Below are positions 1-7,763 of a DNA stretch of 64,000 nucleotides, piece by piece (the stretch's first letter is position 1; each line of letters starts with the position of its first letter). A model generated the notes under the pieces. It did not search any database and had not been told where the DNA came from. It saw only the letters and a program-made list of their open reading frames with translations. The position numbers were made by a program, and so were the translations under genes. The stretch is from positions 1 through 64,000 of the forward strand of contig NZ_JAUSVR010000017.1 of NCBI RefSeq assembly GCF_030814815.1. The letters are read 5' to 3'. The stretch is from Ancylobacter amanitiformis. Its GTDB lineage: Bacteria; Pseudomonadota; Alphaproteobacteria; Rhizobiales; Xanthobacteraceae.

Positions 1-95
1 CTCAGGTGTTGGTGCCTCAGGTGTTGGTGCCTCAGGTGTTGGTGCCTCAGGTGTTGGTGCCTCAGGTGTTGGTGCCTCAGGTGTTGGTGCCTCAG
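1..95. repeat. 15-bp minisatellite, six perfect copies plus a partial
   Basis: Six identical tandem copies of CTCAGGTGTTGGTGC start at base 1, followed by a 5-bp partial copy, so the array probably extends left of the window. It could be read through as a 5-residue peptide repeat, but there is no start signal or family match, so I treat it as noncoding. The bases from 96 to the chpT start hold no recognisable gene. Similar 15-bp arrays recur in this window, for example at 11325 and 44536. Confidence 0.9.
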
Positions 96-274
96 TCATG
101 GCGTGCTGGTCTCCGCGGCGGCGCTCGCTCGGCTGTGGCCAAGCGTGCCGGGTCGGTTGGCGCGATCGGTGGCGCGGTGTATCACATGCCCCGCGTCGCC
201 CGCACCGTGTGCGGGCGATTCGTTGTATTTGTCCCGCAGGACGCTTGCGTCCCGAAGGTTCGGAAGGGGACCCG

Positions 275-970
275 ATGACGACCGCCGTCGATCTCGACAA
301 GCTCGACCTTGCCGCGCTGCTGTGCTCGCGGGTGTGCCATGACGTGATCAGCCCGGTCGGGGCCATCGTCAACGGACTCGAAGTTCTGGAGGACGAGGAC
401 GACGCCAGCATGAAGGCGTTCGCGCTCGACCTCATCGCCAAAAGCGCGCGACAGGCGTCCGCCCGCCTGCAGTTCGCCCGCCTCGCCTTCGGCGCCGCCG
501 GTTCCGCTGGCGCGCAGATCGACACGGGCGACGCCGAGAGCGTGGCGCGCGGCTTCATCCAGGATGACCGCACCAGCCTCGAATGGCAGGTGCCGCGCAC
601 CCTGTCGCCGAAGAACAAGGTCAAGCTGCTGCTGAACCTCATCATGGTGGCGGCCTCGACCATTCCGCGCGGCGGGCGCATTTCCGTCGTGGCGACGGGC
701 GAGGGCGAGGAGGGCGGCTTCCGCCTCACCACACAGGGCAGCCATTCGCGCATTCCCCCCCATCTCGTCGACCTGCTCGCCGGCCATGCCTCCGAGGGCG
801 GCTCGGTCGACGCCCACGCCATCCAGCCGCACTATACCGGCCTGCTGGCGCGCGCGACCGGCTATGGCATCTGTCTCGCCGTCGAGGGTGATGGCGTGGC
901 GATCGTCGTCGAGCGGGATGGATCGGCTTTCGCAGCGTTACCTTCAGACGACATTAACGTGATCCGGTGA
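275..970 (+). CDS. chpT: ChpT histidine phosphotransferase
   Basis: Cytoplasmic phosphotransferase of the CckA-ChpT-CtrA relay that controls the alphaproteobacterial cell cycle; it carries phosphate from CckA to CtrA and CpdR. The 231-residue product has the family H-box near the N-terminus (CSRVCHDVISPVGAIVNG), with the phospho-accepting His at residue 22. The rest resembles a degenerate histidine-kinase ATPase fold without ATP-binding boxes, as is normal for ChpT. ATG 275 is chosen because a purine-rich Shine-Dalgarno (GGAAGGGGA) ends 4 nt before it. The frame is open further upstream, but that part has no conserved content. The next gene overlaps its stop by 4 nt, and ctrA lies 2.5 kb away on the other strand, so two relay partners sit at one locus. 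Confidence 0.93.
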   Translation: MTTAVDLDKLDLAALLCSRVCHDVISPVGAIVNGLEVLEDEDDASMKAFALDLIAKSARQASARLQFARLAFGAAGSAGAQIDTGDAESVARGFIQDDRTSLEWQVPRTLSPKNKVKLLLNLIMVAASTIPRGGRISVVATGEGEEGGFRLTTQGSHSRIPPHLVDLLAGHASEGGSVDAHAIQPHYTGLLARATGYGICLAVEGDGVAIVVERDGSAFAALPSDDINVIR

Positions 971-2169
971 AACTCGCCCTGTGTCCCGAACGGGGCGCAG
1001 GTGCAGTTTCGAATCGCCGGTCATTCATGTTGTCTGCTGATATGTCTTCCGCCGCTCGCGGCGCTGTTCCGGCCGCCCCCCTCGCCTTGCCGGGGGCTCC
1101 GGGCGAAGAAGCGGCCGGACCGGTCGCGCTGCTGGCGTTTCAGCTTCACGGCATGCGTTTTACCCTGCCGGCGGAGCGCGTGCTGGAAGCGATGACGCTG
1201 TCCGGGGAGCGCTGGCGGCGCATGGTGGAGATGGCCAGGCTCGGCACGCTCGGGCAGAGCGGCCTGCCGCTCATCCGCCTTTCGGCACGGCTCGGCCTGG
1301 AGCCGCCGCGCACCGAGCGCGGCGCGCTGGTGCTGTTCGGCACCGCCGACAAGGTGCGGGCAACCCTGCTGATCGACGACCTTCCCGAGCGCACCCATGG
1401 ACGCGTGACCGTGCTGCCCGACGCCTGGCGTGCGGCATTTGGCCCGTGCGAGGACATGATCGGCGGCGTGGCGCGACTTGCCGATGGCGCGCAGGCGGCG
1501 GTGATCGACCTTGCCATCGGCGTGGCGGAACGGCGGGCGCCGCCTGCCCGCGCTGACCGGCAGGATAGCGCCCATCTGCTGGTGCGGACGGGCCGCGCGG
1601 AACTGGAGGCGGTGCGCGTGGCCTCGCTCAGCGGCATCCGGGCGATTGCACAATCGCAGCCCGAGGCCGGCCCGCGCATGCTGCTTCTGCTCGGCGGCGC
1701 CGGCGAGGCGCTGGCGGTGGACGAAGTGGTGGGCCTGGCGCCCGAGGGGCGCATCGAGCGGCTGGGCGAGGCACGCATGCTGGTGACGCCGAGCGGGCGC
1801 TACCGGCTGCTGGAGCCCGACGCCACGGCGCCGGTGGCGATGGAAGGCGCGCGCATCCTGCTCACCGCCCCGGCCGGGGAGGCCCGCACGCGGCTGCGCG
1901 ATCTCGTGCGGTCCATGGGCCACCGGGTGTCTCTGGCCGACGATCCCCGCGCGGCACGGCTGGTGGGCGGTCGGTTCGACATTCTGCTGTTCGATCTCGA
2001 TGCGTATGACGCGGGCGCGGACCGGGGCATGCCAACCCGTGCGCGCCGCATCGGCGTGAGTTCCGCCGCGCTCGCCACGCTTCCTCCCGGCTTCGAGGCG
2101 GTGGTGCCGGCGCAGGATCCGGTGGCGCTGGTGGCGGCTCTCCTGCAGACGCCCGCGCGCGCCGCCTGA
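967..2169 (+). CDS. CheW-like protein with degenerate receiver-like C-terminus
   Basis: About 400 residues. Residues ~50-190 look like a CheW fold (VALLAFQLHGMRFTLPAERV, later LPLIRLSARLGL). Residues ~205-295 look like a second, weaker CheW-type domain. The last ~100 residues resemble a response-regulator receiver (ILLTAPAGEARTRLRDLV, then LLFDLDAYD), but the usual acidic pocket and the conserved Lys are not evident. There is no HPt or kinase ATPase domain. In relatives I recall the gene next to chpT encoding a longer CheA-like hybrid, so this may be a reduced form; that is inference. GTG 967 overlaps the chpT TGA, suggesting translational coupling. ATG 1027 and ATG 1042 are alternative starts, and none has a strong Shine-Dalgarno. 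Confidence 0.7.
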   Translation: MKLALCPERGAGAVSNRRSFMLSADMSSAARGAVPAAPLALPGAPGEEAAGPVALLAFQLHGMRFTLPAERVLEAMTLSGERWRRMVEMARLGTLGQSGLPLIRLSARLGLEPPRTERGALVLFGTADKVRATLLIDDLPERTHGRVTVLPDAWRAAFGPCEDMIGGVARLADGAQAAVIDLAIGVAERRAPPARADRQDSAHLLVRTGRAELEAVRVASLSGIRAIAQSQPEAGPRMLLLLGGAGEALAVDEVVGLAPEGRIERLGEARMLVTPSGRYRLLEPDATAPVAMEGARILLTAPAGEARTRLRDLVRSMGHRVSLADDPRAARLVGGRFDILLFDLDAYDAGADRGMPTRARRIGVSSAALATLPPGFEAVVPAQDPVALVAALLQTPARAA

Positions 2170-2279
2170 GGCGCGCGGATCACAGCTGCGGCATAGGCAT
2201 TTGCCCGGCCTCAACGGCAAGAGGCGCGGCTGCTAGTCTGGCCCGCAGGCGAGGGATTCCCGCGGAGACGAAGGCCGGC

Positions 2280-2334
2280 GTGAGACGGGCATGAAACGGG
2301 CATGAGACGGGCATGAGACGGGCATGAGACGGGA
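2280..2334. repeat. 11-bp tandem repeat, five copies
   Basis: Five head-to-tail copies of an 11-bp unit (ATGAGACGGGC, with GTGAGACGGGC and ATGAAACGGGC variants; the last copy is incomplete) lie directly before the next gene. Each copy carries an ATG or GTG in a different frame, which muddles start-codon choice for that gene. Confidence 0.85.
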
Positions 2335-2353
2335 ATGGGCCATAGGGTTCGGC

Positions 2354-2758
2354 ATGCGCGGACGGGACCGCATCGGTCTGGCCGCTGGCCTGCGGCTGCT
2401 GCTGGCCTTGTTCGCGCTCAGTGGCGTGCTGGCCGGCCCGGCGGCGGCGAGCATGGTGATCATCGGCGGCAGCGTGGCGCCAGCGGGCATGCCTTGCCAT
2501 GAGACGGCGGGGGACGTGGCCGGCGCCGCCTCGACGTATTCTGCCTCCAGTCCCTCCGCCTACATGCCTTCCGTGCAACTGCCCGATCCGGCGCGCCGGC
2601 ACCTGTGCTGCGTGATCGGCCAGATCGTCGCGCCGCCGCACGCCGCGCCGTCCTTTTCCCACCCCGAGGCGCGCCGCGTGCCGCCCGTGCTGCGGCCCGG
2701 CCAGCGCCTCGCGGGTCACGAGCCGCTGACGCCGGTACCGCCGCCCCGCGCCGTCTGA
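2354..2758 (+). CDS. Small exported Cys/His-containing hypothetical protein
   Basis: Product of about 134 residues with an N-terminal signal peptide (basic MRGRDRIG, then a Leu/Ala-rich core ending near GPAAA). The mature part contains a lone MPCHE motif and a later HLCCVIGQ motif. Cys and His pairs in a small exported protein suggest metal binding; it loosely resembles DUF2946-type proteins but I do not assign it. It lies 62 nt upstream of the DUF305 gene on the same strand, so the two are probably co-transcribed. ATG 2324, inside the 11-bp repeat, is an alternative start that adds 10 residues; 2354 gives a more typical signal peptide. Confidence 0.6.
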   Translation: MRGRDRIGLAAGLRLLLALFALSGVLAGPAAASMVIIGGSVAPAGMPCHETAGDVAGAASTYSASSPSAYMPSVQLPDPARRHLCCVIGQIVAPPHAAPSFSHPEARRVPPVLRPGQRLAGHEPLTPVPPPRAV

Positions 2759-2820
2759 TCGTCGATAGCTGCGCGCGGTGGGTCCCGCCGCGCCTTTTCA
2801 CGATCTCACGGAGAAAACTC

Positions 2821-3273
2821 ATGTCGAACCTGACCCGGGTGGCGCTCGTCGCGGCCACGCTCTCATGTGCCAGTTCATTTGCGGGTACCTTCGCGTTTGC
2901 CCAGAGCGCGGCGCCGAACTCGTCCATGCCTATGCAGAACATGCCTATGCAGAACATGCCGATGCCGCATGGCGCCACGCCGATGGACCACAGCGCCCAT
3001 ATGGCCTCACCCTCCGATGCCGCCTCGACCAAAGCCTTCGAGGAGGCCAATGCGCGCATGCACGAGGGCATGGCCATCCCCTTCACCGGCAACACCGATG
3101 TCGACTTCGCCAGCGGCATGATCCCCCATCACCAGGGCGCCATCGACATGGCGAAGATTGAACTGCGCTACGGCAAGGACCCCGAATTGCGGAAGCTGGC
3201 GGAGGCGATCATCGCCGCGCAGGAGAGCGAGATCGCCTTCCTGAAGGCATGGCTGGGCAAGAACGCGAAATAG
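2821..3273 (+). CDS. DUF305 family exported protein, Met/His-rich
   Basis: 150 residues with a signal peptide (hydrophobic run ending at FAFAQ, about residue 28) and a C-terminal DUF305 domain carrying the family signature MIPHHQGAIDMAK, then LRKLAEAIIAAQ and SEIAFLKAWL. DUF305 proteins are periplasmic, ferritin-like four-helix proteins often linked to copper. Between signal peptide and domain is a Met/His-rich linker (MPMQN twice, then MPMPH and MDHSAHM), typical of copper-binding segments and partly built from a 15-bp tandem duplication. The start has a GGAGAAA Shine-Dalgarno. Periplasmic copper handling is inferred from the linker and family. Confidence 0.85.
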   Translation: MSNLTRVALVAATLSCASSFAGTFAFAQSAAPNSSMPMQNMPMQNMPMPHGATPMDHSAHMASPSDAASTKAFEEANARMHEGMAIPFTGNTDVDFASGMIPHHQGAIDMAKIELRYGKDPELRKLAEAIIAAQESEIAFLKAWLGKNAK

Positions 3274-3351
3274 TGGGGCGGGGGCGGTGCCGGTACCCGC
3301 CGGCATCGCTGCGCCCCGCGTGCCGGGCATGCCGGGCAGGGCTCGGCCGGC

Positions 3352-3380
3352 AAACAAAAACCCCGCCTTGCGGCGGGGTT
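3352..3380 (-). terminator. Rho-independent terminator after ctrA
   Basis: A 9-bp perfect stem (AACCCCGCC pairing with GGCGGGGTT) with a 4-nt loop. On the minus strand it is followed by a run of T, as expected for termination of ctrA transcription. Read on the plus strand it lacks the T run, so it serves ctrA rather than the DUF305 gene. Confidence 0.85.
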
Positions 3381-3424
3381 GAAGTTCGGGAGGGCCCCGG
3401 TGTGCGGGGAGGGGCAGGGACGGC

Positions 3425-4126
3425 TCAGGCCGGGATGCGCTGCTCCTGGTCGCCGGTCTCGCGCAGCACATAGCCGCGGCCCCAGACGGTCTCGATGAAA
3501 TTGTGGCCCTGGCTGGCATTCGCAAGCTTCTTGCGCAGCTTGCAGATGAACACGTCGATGATCTTCAACTCGGGCTCGTCCATGCCGCCATAGAGATGGT
3601 TGAGGAACATCTCCTTGGTGAGCGTGGTGCCCTTGCGCAGGGAGAGCAGCTCCAGCATCTGGTATTCCTTTCCGGTGAGGTGCACGCGGTTTCCCGCCAC
3701 CTCGACCGTCTTGGTGTCCAGATTGACCACCAGATCGCCCGTCGTGATGACGGACTGGGCGTGCCCCTTGGAGCGGCGCACGATGGCGTGAATGCGGGCG
3801 ACCAGCTCATCCTTGTGGAACGGCTTGGTCAGATAGTCGTCGGCGCCGAAGCCCAGGCCCTTCACCTTGTCCTCGATGCCGGCGAGGCCGGAGAGGATGA
3901 GGATGGGGGTCTTCACCTTCGCGACGCGCAGGCCCTTCAGCACATCATAGCCCGACATGTCGGGCAGGTTCAGATCGAGCAGGATGATGTCGTAATCATA
4001 GAGCTTGCCGAGATCCACGCCTTCTTCGCCGAGATCCGTCGTGTAGACGTTGAAACTCTCGGACTTGAGCATCAGCTCGATGCTCTGCGCGGTCGCGCGG
4101 TCATCCTCGATAAGCAAGACGCGCAT
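3425..4126 (-). CDS. ctrA: CtrA cell-cycle response regulator
   Basis: Master response regulator of the alphaproteobacterial cell cycle; when phosphorylated it binds TTAA-N7-TTAA sites to control replication, division and flagellar genes. The 233-residue product has an N-terminal receiver with acidic pocket (LLIEDD), phosphorylation site Asp51 in ILLDLNLPD, and the conserved Lys in [12 protein letters not shown]-terminal OmpR/PhoB winged helix follows ([32 protein letters not shown]). The sequence is very close to known CtrA proteins, and the ATG is the first codon of the receiver. It sits between chpT and fliJ, with its own terminator at 3352 and a GANTC-rich upstream region. Confidence 0.97.
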   Translation of the reverse strand: MRVLLIEDDRATAQSIELMLKSESFNVYTTDLGEEGVDLGKLYDYDIILLDLNLPDMSGYDVLKGLRVAKVKTPILILSGLAGIEDKVKGLGFGADDYLTKPFHKDELVARIHAIVRRSKGHAQSVITTGDLVVNLDTKTVEVAGNRVHLTGKEYQMLELLSLRKGTTLTKEMFLNHLYGGMDEPELKIIDVFICKLRKKLANASQGHNFIETVWGRGYVLRETGDQEQRIPA

Positions 4127-4500
4127 GCCAATCCCCTTCCCTCGCCACGGCCCCGGGGGTTTCAGCGCTCGACTCGGAACAACTCCCGGCCCGAGCGTGA
4201 CCCCTCCCGCGCCCGGCCCGGCACACCGATTCGTTTACTTGGTCCTTAGAGGTAGCAAGAGCGGATTCCGGAGCGCAAGCGAAGACGCGAAAATTCTTCG
4301 AGTCTCCACAAGCATCTGGCCGGAAATCAGAATTTGCCAGATCGTCAGTTCAAGTCGAATCTTAAGGTGTGCCCGTAAGTGAGTCCGGCGACTCTGCTTT
4401 TCGGCAGATGCCGCCGGTCCGCACCGGACGATGGACCGATCATTAACGAGGCCGGTAAACAAAACGTTTCGATCGCCTTGACGATTCACCGAATCGGTCG
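4127..4500 (-). promoter_or_regulatory. ctrA upstream region with nine GANTC sites
   Basis: The 534-base gap between ctrA and fliJ contains nine GANTC sequences, starting at 4171, 4228, 4264, 4300, 4357, 4381, 4390, 4483 and 4491. GANTC is the CcrM methylation site in this group, and methylation regulates ctrA P1 in Caulobacter. A degenerate CtrA-like site, TTAC-N7-TTAG at 4235-4249, is a weak candidate for autoregulation. The region is AT-richer than its surroundings. Promoter positions were not determined. Confidence 0.6.
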
Positions 4501-4660
4501 GCAAGTACCGTCAAAAGCCGCCGGAGTAAGGATCCGGCAACATCTGTTGGCGATCATGGGCGTGCCGCCGCGTAAAGGGCGGCTCGACCGGACGCGCGTC
4601 GGTGCCAGCCCTGGTGCCCCCTGTCGTGCGTCGGCCCGACAGAGTGGAGTAACGCCGGCC

Positions 4661-5059
4661 ATGAAGTCGCTCGATACGCTCGTCCGCCTCAAGCGGTTCC
4701 AGGTGGACGAAAAGCGCCGTCATTTTACGCAGATCCAGACCATGATCGCGGATTTCGATCGGATGGCGCGTGACCTCGACCGCGAGATCGAAGCCGAGGA
4801 GCAGCGCTCCGGCATCACCGACACCCAGCATTTCGCCTATTCGACCTATGCGCGCGCCGCCGCCACCCGCCGCGACAATCTGCGTCGCTCGGCGGACGAA
4901 CTGAAGCAGCAGCTCGACGAGGCCAGCGTCCAGCTGGAAGGGGCGCTGGACGACCTCAAGAAAGTCGAGGCGCTCAACGAGCGCGAGCGCGGCGTGGAAG
5001 CGCCGGTCGAGATCCCCGTGCGGGCCGGGCGCGCCGCGCGCCTTGCCGTCGGTGCCTGA
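4661..5059 (+). CDS. fliJ: FliJ-type flagellar export protein
   Basis: 132 residues, predicted mostly helical coiled coil (KSLDTLVRLKRFQVDEKRR, then charged heptad-like runs to about residue 115). This matches FliJ, the soluble stalk-like component of the flagellar type III export ATPase complex. In alphaproteobacteria fliJ usually follows fliI and lies near ctrA; here ctrA is the divergent neighbour but fliI and other flagellar genes are absent from the window. ATG 4661 has a GGAG 10 nt upstream. The C-terminal ~20 residues are Arg/Ala-rich and probably disordered. FliJ is poorly conserved, so the call rests on fold pattern, size and neighbourhood. Confidence 0.75.
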   Translation: MKSLDTLVRLKRFQVDEKRRHFTQIQTMIADFDRMARDLDREIEAEEQRSGITDTQHFAYSTYARAAATRRDNLRRSADELKQQLDEASVQLEGALDDLKKVEALNERERGVEAPVEIPVRAGRAARLAVGA

Positions 5060-5080
5060 GGATCCCGCGGCGCGTGACGA

Positions 5081-5707
5081 TCACTCCGCGATCGGCGGGG
5101 CATGGCGGCCGGCGCCGCGGGCGATGAGCCCCGTCAGGCGCGGGTCGTCCGCAACCTCGATGGCGCGGGCATAGGGGCGGAAGCCGGCGCGCATGTAGAA
5201 GGCGACCGCGGCCTGATGATCCAGCGTGCATGTGTGCACATGCACCCGCGCCGGGCGGCTCGCCCAGGCCAGCGCCAGCGCGCGGTTCATCATGAAGCGC
5301 CCGGCGCCGCTGCCGACCAGTTCCGGCGCCACGCCGAAGAATGCCAGCTCGACCTCGCCGGGCACGCGGAAGTCCAGCTCCAGCAGCCCGATATCTTCCC
5401 CGCCACGCCGCAGCGCATGGATCGAGACATCCGGGCTGGCGAGCACCGCGGCCAGTTCCGCATCGTCCATCGCCAGCCGCGAGAACCACAGCCATTCCTC
5501 GCCGACGCGGCGGAACAGGGCGCGATACCAGCCCGGATCCGGCGCGGTGACATGGTGCAGCGTCAGCCCGCCGTCGCCGCGCTCCTCCAGGGGGCGGGGC
5601 GGGGCGGTCATGTCAAGGAAGGTCACCACGGCGGCGATCTTGCCGGGCGGCAGGCTCGTATAGCCGTTGAGGTTGAGGTGCGGGGCGGTAGTGGCGATGT
5701 CGTTCAT
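5081..5707 (-). CDS. GNAT family N-acetyltransferase
   Basis: 208 residues. The C-terminal ~130 residues follow the GNAT pattern: [20 protein letters not shown] (strands 3-4), the acetyl-CoA loop [15 protein letters not shown] in place of Q/RxxGxG/A, and [19 protein letters not shown] for the last helix and strand. The product would transfer an acetyl group to an amine; the substrate cannot be read from sequence. It is convergent with fliJ (22 bp apart) and divergent from the CysA-type gene. ATG 5707 is chosen over an upstream ATG at 5806 because the extra 33 residues are Arg/Ala/Pro-rich and not part of the domain. Confidence 0.8.
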   Translation of the reverse strand: MNDIATTAPHLNLNGYTSLPPGKIAAVVTFLDMTAPPRPLEERGDGGLTLHHVTAPDPGWYRALFRRVGEEWLWFSRLAMDDAELAAVLASPDVSIHALRRGGEDIGLLELDFRVPGEVELAFFGVAPELVGSGAGRFMMNRALALAWASRPARVHVHTCTLDHQAAVAFYMRAGFRPYARAIEVADDPRLTGLIARGAGRHAPPIAE

Positions 5708-5869
5708 GGCGGCTGGCCTACATGCTTCGCGGCACCGAGAAAAGCGCAAAGGCAGTGTCGGGCGGGCGTGAGCGCGAGCGCGGGCGCGGGTGTTTCGGGG
5801 GTTCACAGCCGCGAATTTTCAGATATCTTGCGGAGAATTGAATTTAATACATATAAAGAGAGTGAATTC

Positions 5870-6970
5870 ATGACCGTCGCCGTCACGATCGACCAGGTGG
5901 GAAAGAGCTTCGGCACCGGCCCCGCCGCCCTCGATAACGTGTCGCTGGAGGTTCGCCCGAGCGAACTGGTGGCGTTGCTCGGTCCTTCCGGCTCCGGCAA
6001 GACGACGCTGCTGCGCATTGTCGCCGGCCTTGAGCAGCCCAGCCACGGCCGCGTGCTGTTTGACGGGCATGACGCGCTCTCGGTACCGGTGCGTCGGCGG
6101 GGCATCGGCTTCGTGTTCCAGAATTACGCGCTGTTCCGTCACATGACGGTGGCGGAGAACGTCGCGTTCGGCCTGCGCTCGCGCCCGCGCGCCGAGCTTC
6201 CCACCGAGACGGAAATCCGGTCGCGCGTCGCCGATCTCCTGGCTCTGGTGCAACTGGAGACTTATGGCGGGCGCTTCCCGGCGCAGCTTTCCGGTGGTCA
6301 GCGCCAGCGCGTGGCGCTTGCCCGCGCGCTGGCCATCGAGCCGAAGGTTCTGCTGCTCGACGAGCCGTTCGGCGCGCTCGATGCGCTGGTGCGCAAGGAA
6401 CTGCGCAAATGGCTGCGCGAACTGCACGACCGCACCGGCCACACCACGCTGTTCGTCACCCATGACCAGGAGGAGGCGCTCGAACTCGCCGACCGCGTGG
6501 TGGTGATGGGCAAAGGCCGGATCGAGCAGGTGGGCACGCCCGACGATGTCTATGACCGGCCCGCCAGCGCCACGGTGTTCGGCTTCATGGGCGAATCCAG
6601 CCGGATCGAGGTCGAGGTGAAGGACGGCGTCGCCCATGCCGGCACGACCGCCATCGCCGCCGCCACCCAGCCGGTTCCCGACGGGCCGGGGCTGCTCTAT
6701 GTGCGCCCGCACGACGTCTCGCTCGGCCTGCCGGGAACGCCGGGCCTCAAGGGCGAGGTGCGCGCCTTCCGGCGCCATGGCGCGATCCGCCGGGTGGAGA
6801 TCGGTGTCGGCTCGGCGCTGTTCGAGGCCGATATCGCCCCGACCGTTCGCGTGCCGATCGGCGAGCCGGTGGCGGTGCGGCTGGACCGCGCCCGGCTGTT
6901 CGCCAGCGGCGGGCCCGGCGTCGACTGCCGCGCCCCCTCCGCGCAGCAGACCGGCGAATACGCGATCTGA
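5870..6970 (+). CDS. cysA: CysA-type sulfate/thiosulfate ABC transporter ATPase
   Basis: Cytoplasmic ATPase of a sulfate/thiosulfate-type importer, 366 residues. Walker A is GPSGSGKTT (38-46), the Q-loop is VFQNYALF, the signature LSGGQ is at 140-144, Walker B LLLDEP at 161-166, and the switch His is in [16 protein letters not shown]-terminal TOBE-like domain follows ([11 protein letters not shown]). These features fit CysA. It is an orphan here: no permease or sulfate-binding gene is adjacent. It starts from its own AT-rich upstream region with an AAAGAGAG Shine-Dalgarno before ATG 5870. Specificity (sulfate versus another CysA-like oxyanion) is inferred from similarity only. Confidence 0.82.
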   Translation: MTVAVTIDQVGKSFGTGPAALDNVSLEVRPSELVALLGPSGSGKTTLLRIVAGLEQPSHGRVLFDGHDALSVPVRRRGIGFVFQNYALFRHMTVAENVAFGLRSRPRAELPTETEIRSRVADLLALVQLETYGGRFPAQLSGGQRQRVALARALAIEPKVLLLDEPFGALDALVRKELRKWLRELHDRTGHTTLFVTHDQEEALELADRVVVMGKGRIEQVGTPDDVYDRPASATVFGFMGESSRIEVEVKDGVAHAGTTAIAAATQPVPDGPGLLYVRPHDVSLGLPGTPGLKGEVRAFRRHGAIRRVEIGVGSALFEADIAPTVRVPIGEPVAVRLDRARLFASGGPGVDCRAPSAQQTGEYAI

Positions 6971-7005
6971 TTCCCCGCCCGATCGCGCTCCATCCGGCCG
7001 GCGCG

Positions 7006-7644
7006 TCAGCGCGCGGTGAGGAGAAAGGCGCTCTCGCGGACGGGATGGACACCCTTCAACCCCTGCGTCAGCGCGCGCGTCTCGATGCCGGCCACGTGAT
7101 AGGCCGCGCCATAGAGGCGGCGCACCTCGTGCTCGTTCACCGCGAAGGGCGGGCCGATGGCGAGAGAGGGATCGTAATCGAGCGTGATGAGCAGTTGCGG
7201 CGCGTGGCGGCTGGCGGCCGCCAGATGCGCGGCATAGCGCGTGCGCACCGCCTCGGGCAGGGCGACCAGCGCGGCGCGGTCATAGACGGCATCCACATGG
7301 CCCAGCGTGGCGTGGTCCAGATCGAAGATGTCGCCGACGAAAACGGTGAGCCGCTCCGCCTCGAAGCGCTTCAGCGTGCCTTCATGGGTGATGCGCGGGG
7401 GGAGGGCCAACTCGGCGAAGAGCTGTTCCACCGCCAGCCGGCTGAGTTCGGCACCGACCACCTCATGTCCCTGCGCGAGCAGCCAGTGCAGATCGCGGCT
7501 CTTGCCGCAGAGCGGCACGAACACGCGCGCCCCCGCTGCGAGGCCGAGCGCGGAGACATGACGCAGCAGGAGCGGATTGGTCTCGGCCTGGTGAAAGGCA
7601 ATCTCGTTCCTTTCCCATTTGCGGTGCCAGAACTCAGGTTCCAT
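7006..7644 (-). CDS. tpm: TPMT-family S-adenosylmethionine methyltransferase
   Basis: 212 residues matching the bacterial thiopurine S-methyltransferase family: N-terminal EFWHRKWERNEIAFHQ, SAM-binding VFVPLCGKSRDLHWLL, then GAELSRLAVEQLF, and VDAVYDRAALVALP. Bacterial members methylate thiopurines and, in several species, selenium or tellurium compounds to volatile products; the physiological substrate is usually unknown. It is convergent with the CysA-type gene (35 bp apart) and transcribed alone. Length and motifs are normal for the family. Confidence 0.9.
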   Translation of the reverse strand: MEPEFWHRKWERNEIAFHQAETNPLLLRHVSALGLAAGARVFVPLCGKSRDLHWLLAQGHEVVGAELSRLAVEQLFAELALPPRITHEGTLKRFEAERLTVFVGDIFDLDHATLGHVDAVYDRAALVALPEAVRTRYAAHLAAASRHAPQLLITLDYDPSLAIGPPFAVNEHEVRRLYGAAYHVAGIETRALTQGLKGVHPVRESAFLLTAR

Positions 7645-7763
7645 CGCGCGGCCCTCCTGCGAGCCAACATGGCGGTGCGGCCGGGTCGTCCCGGCCTTGC
7701 TTCTGCATAGGCCGATGGCGCGGCGGGTTCAAATGGCCGGTCTGCGTGGGGCGCGATCCGCGC

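Noticed and set aside
1-95. Repeat array as a possible CRISPR
   Set aside because: The copies are contiguous with no unique spacers and no cas genes are present.
4362-4460. Additional CtrA binding sites near TTAA at 4362 and 4443
   Set aside because: Neither has a second half site at the N7 spacing, so I did not call them.
5102-5869. N-terminal extension of the CysA-type protein by about 256 residues
   Set aside because: It is the antisense of the GNAT gene. The CysA family starts at ATG 5870, which has a good Shine-Dalgarno.
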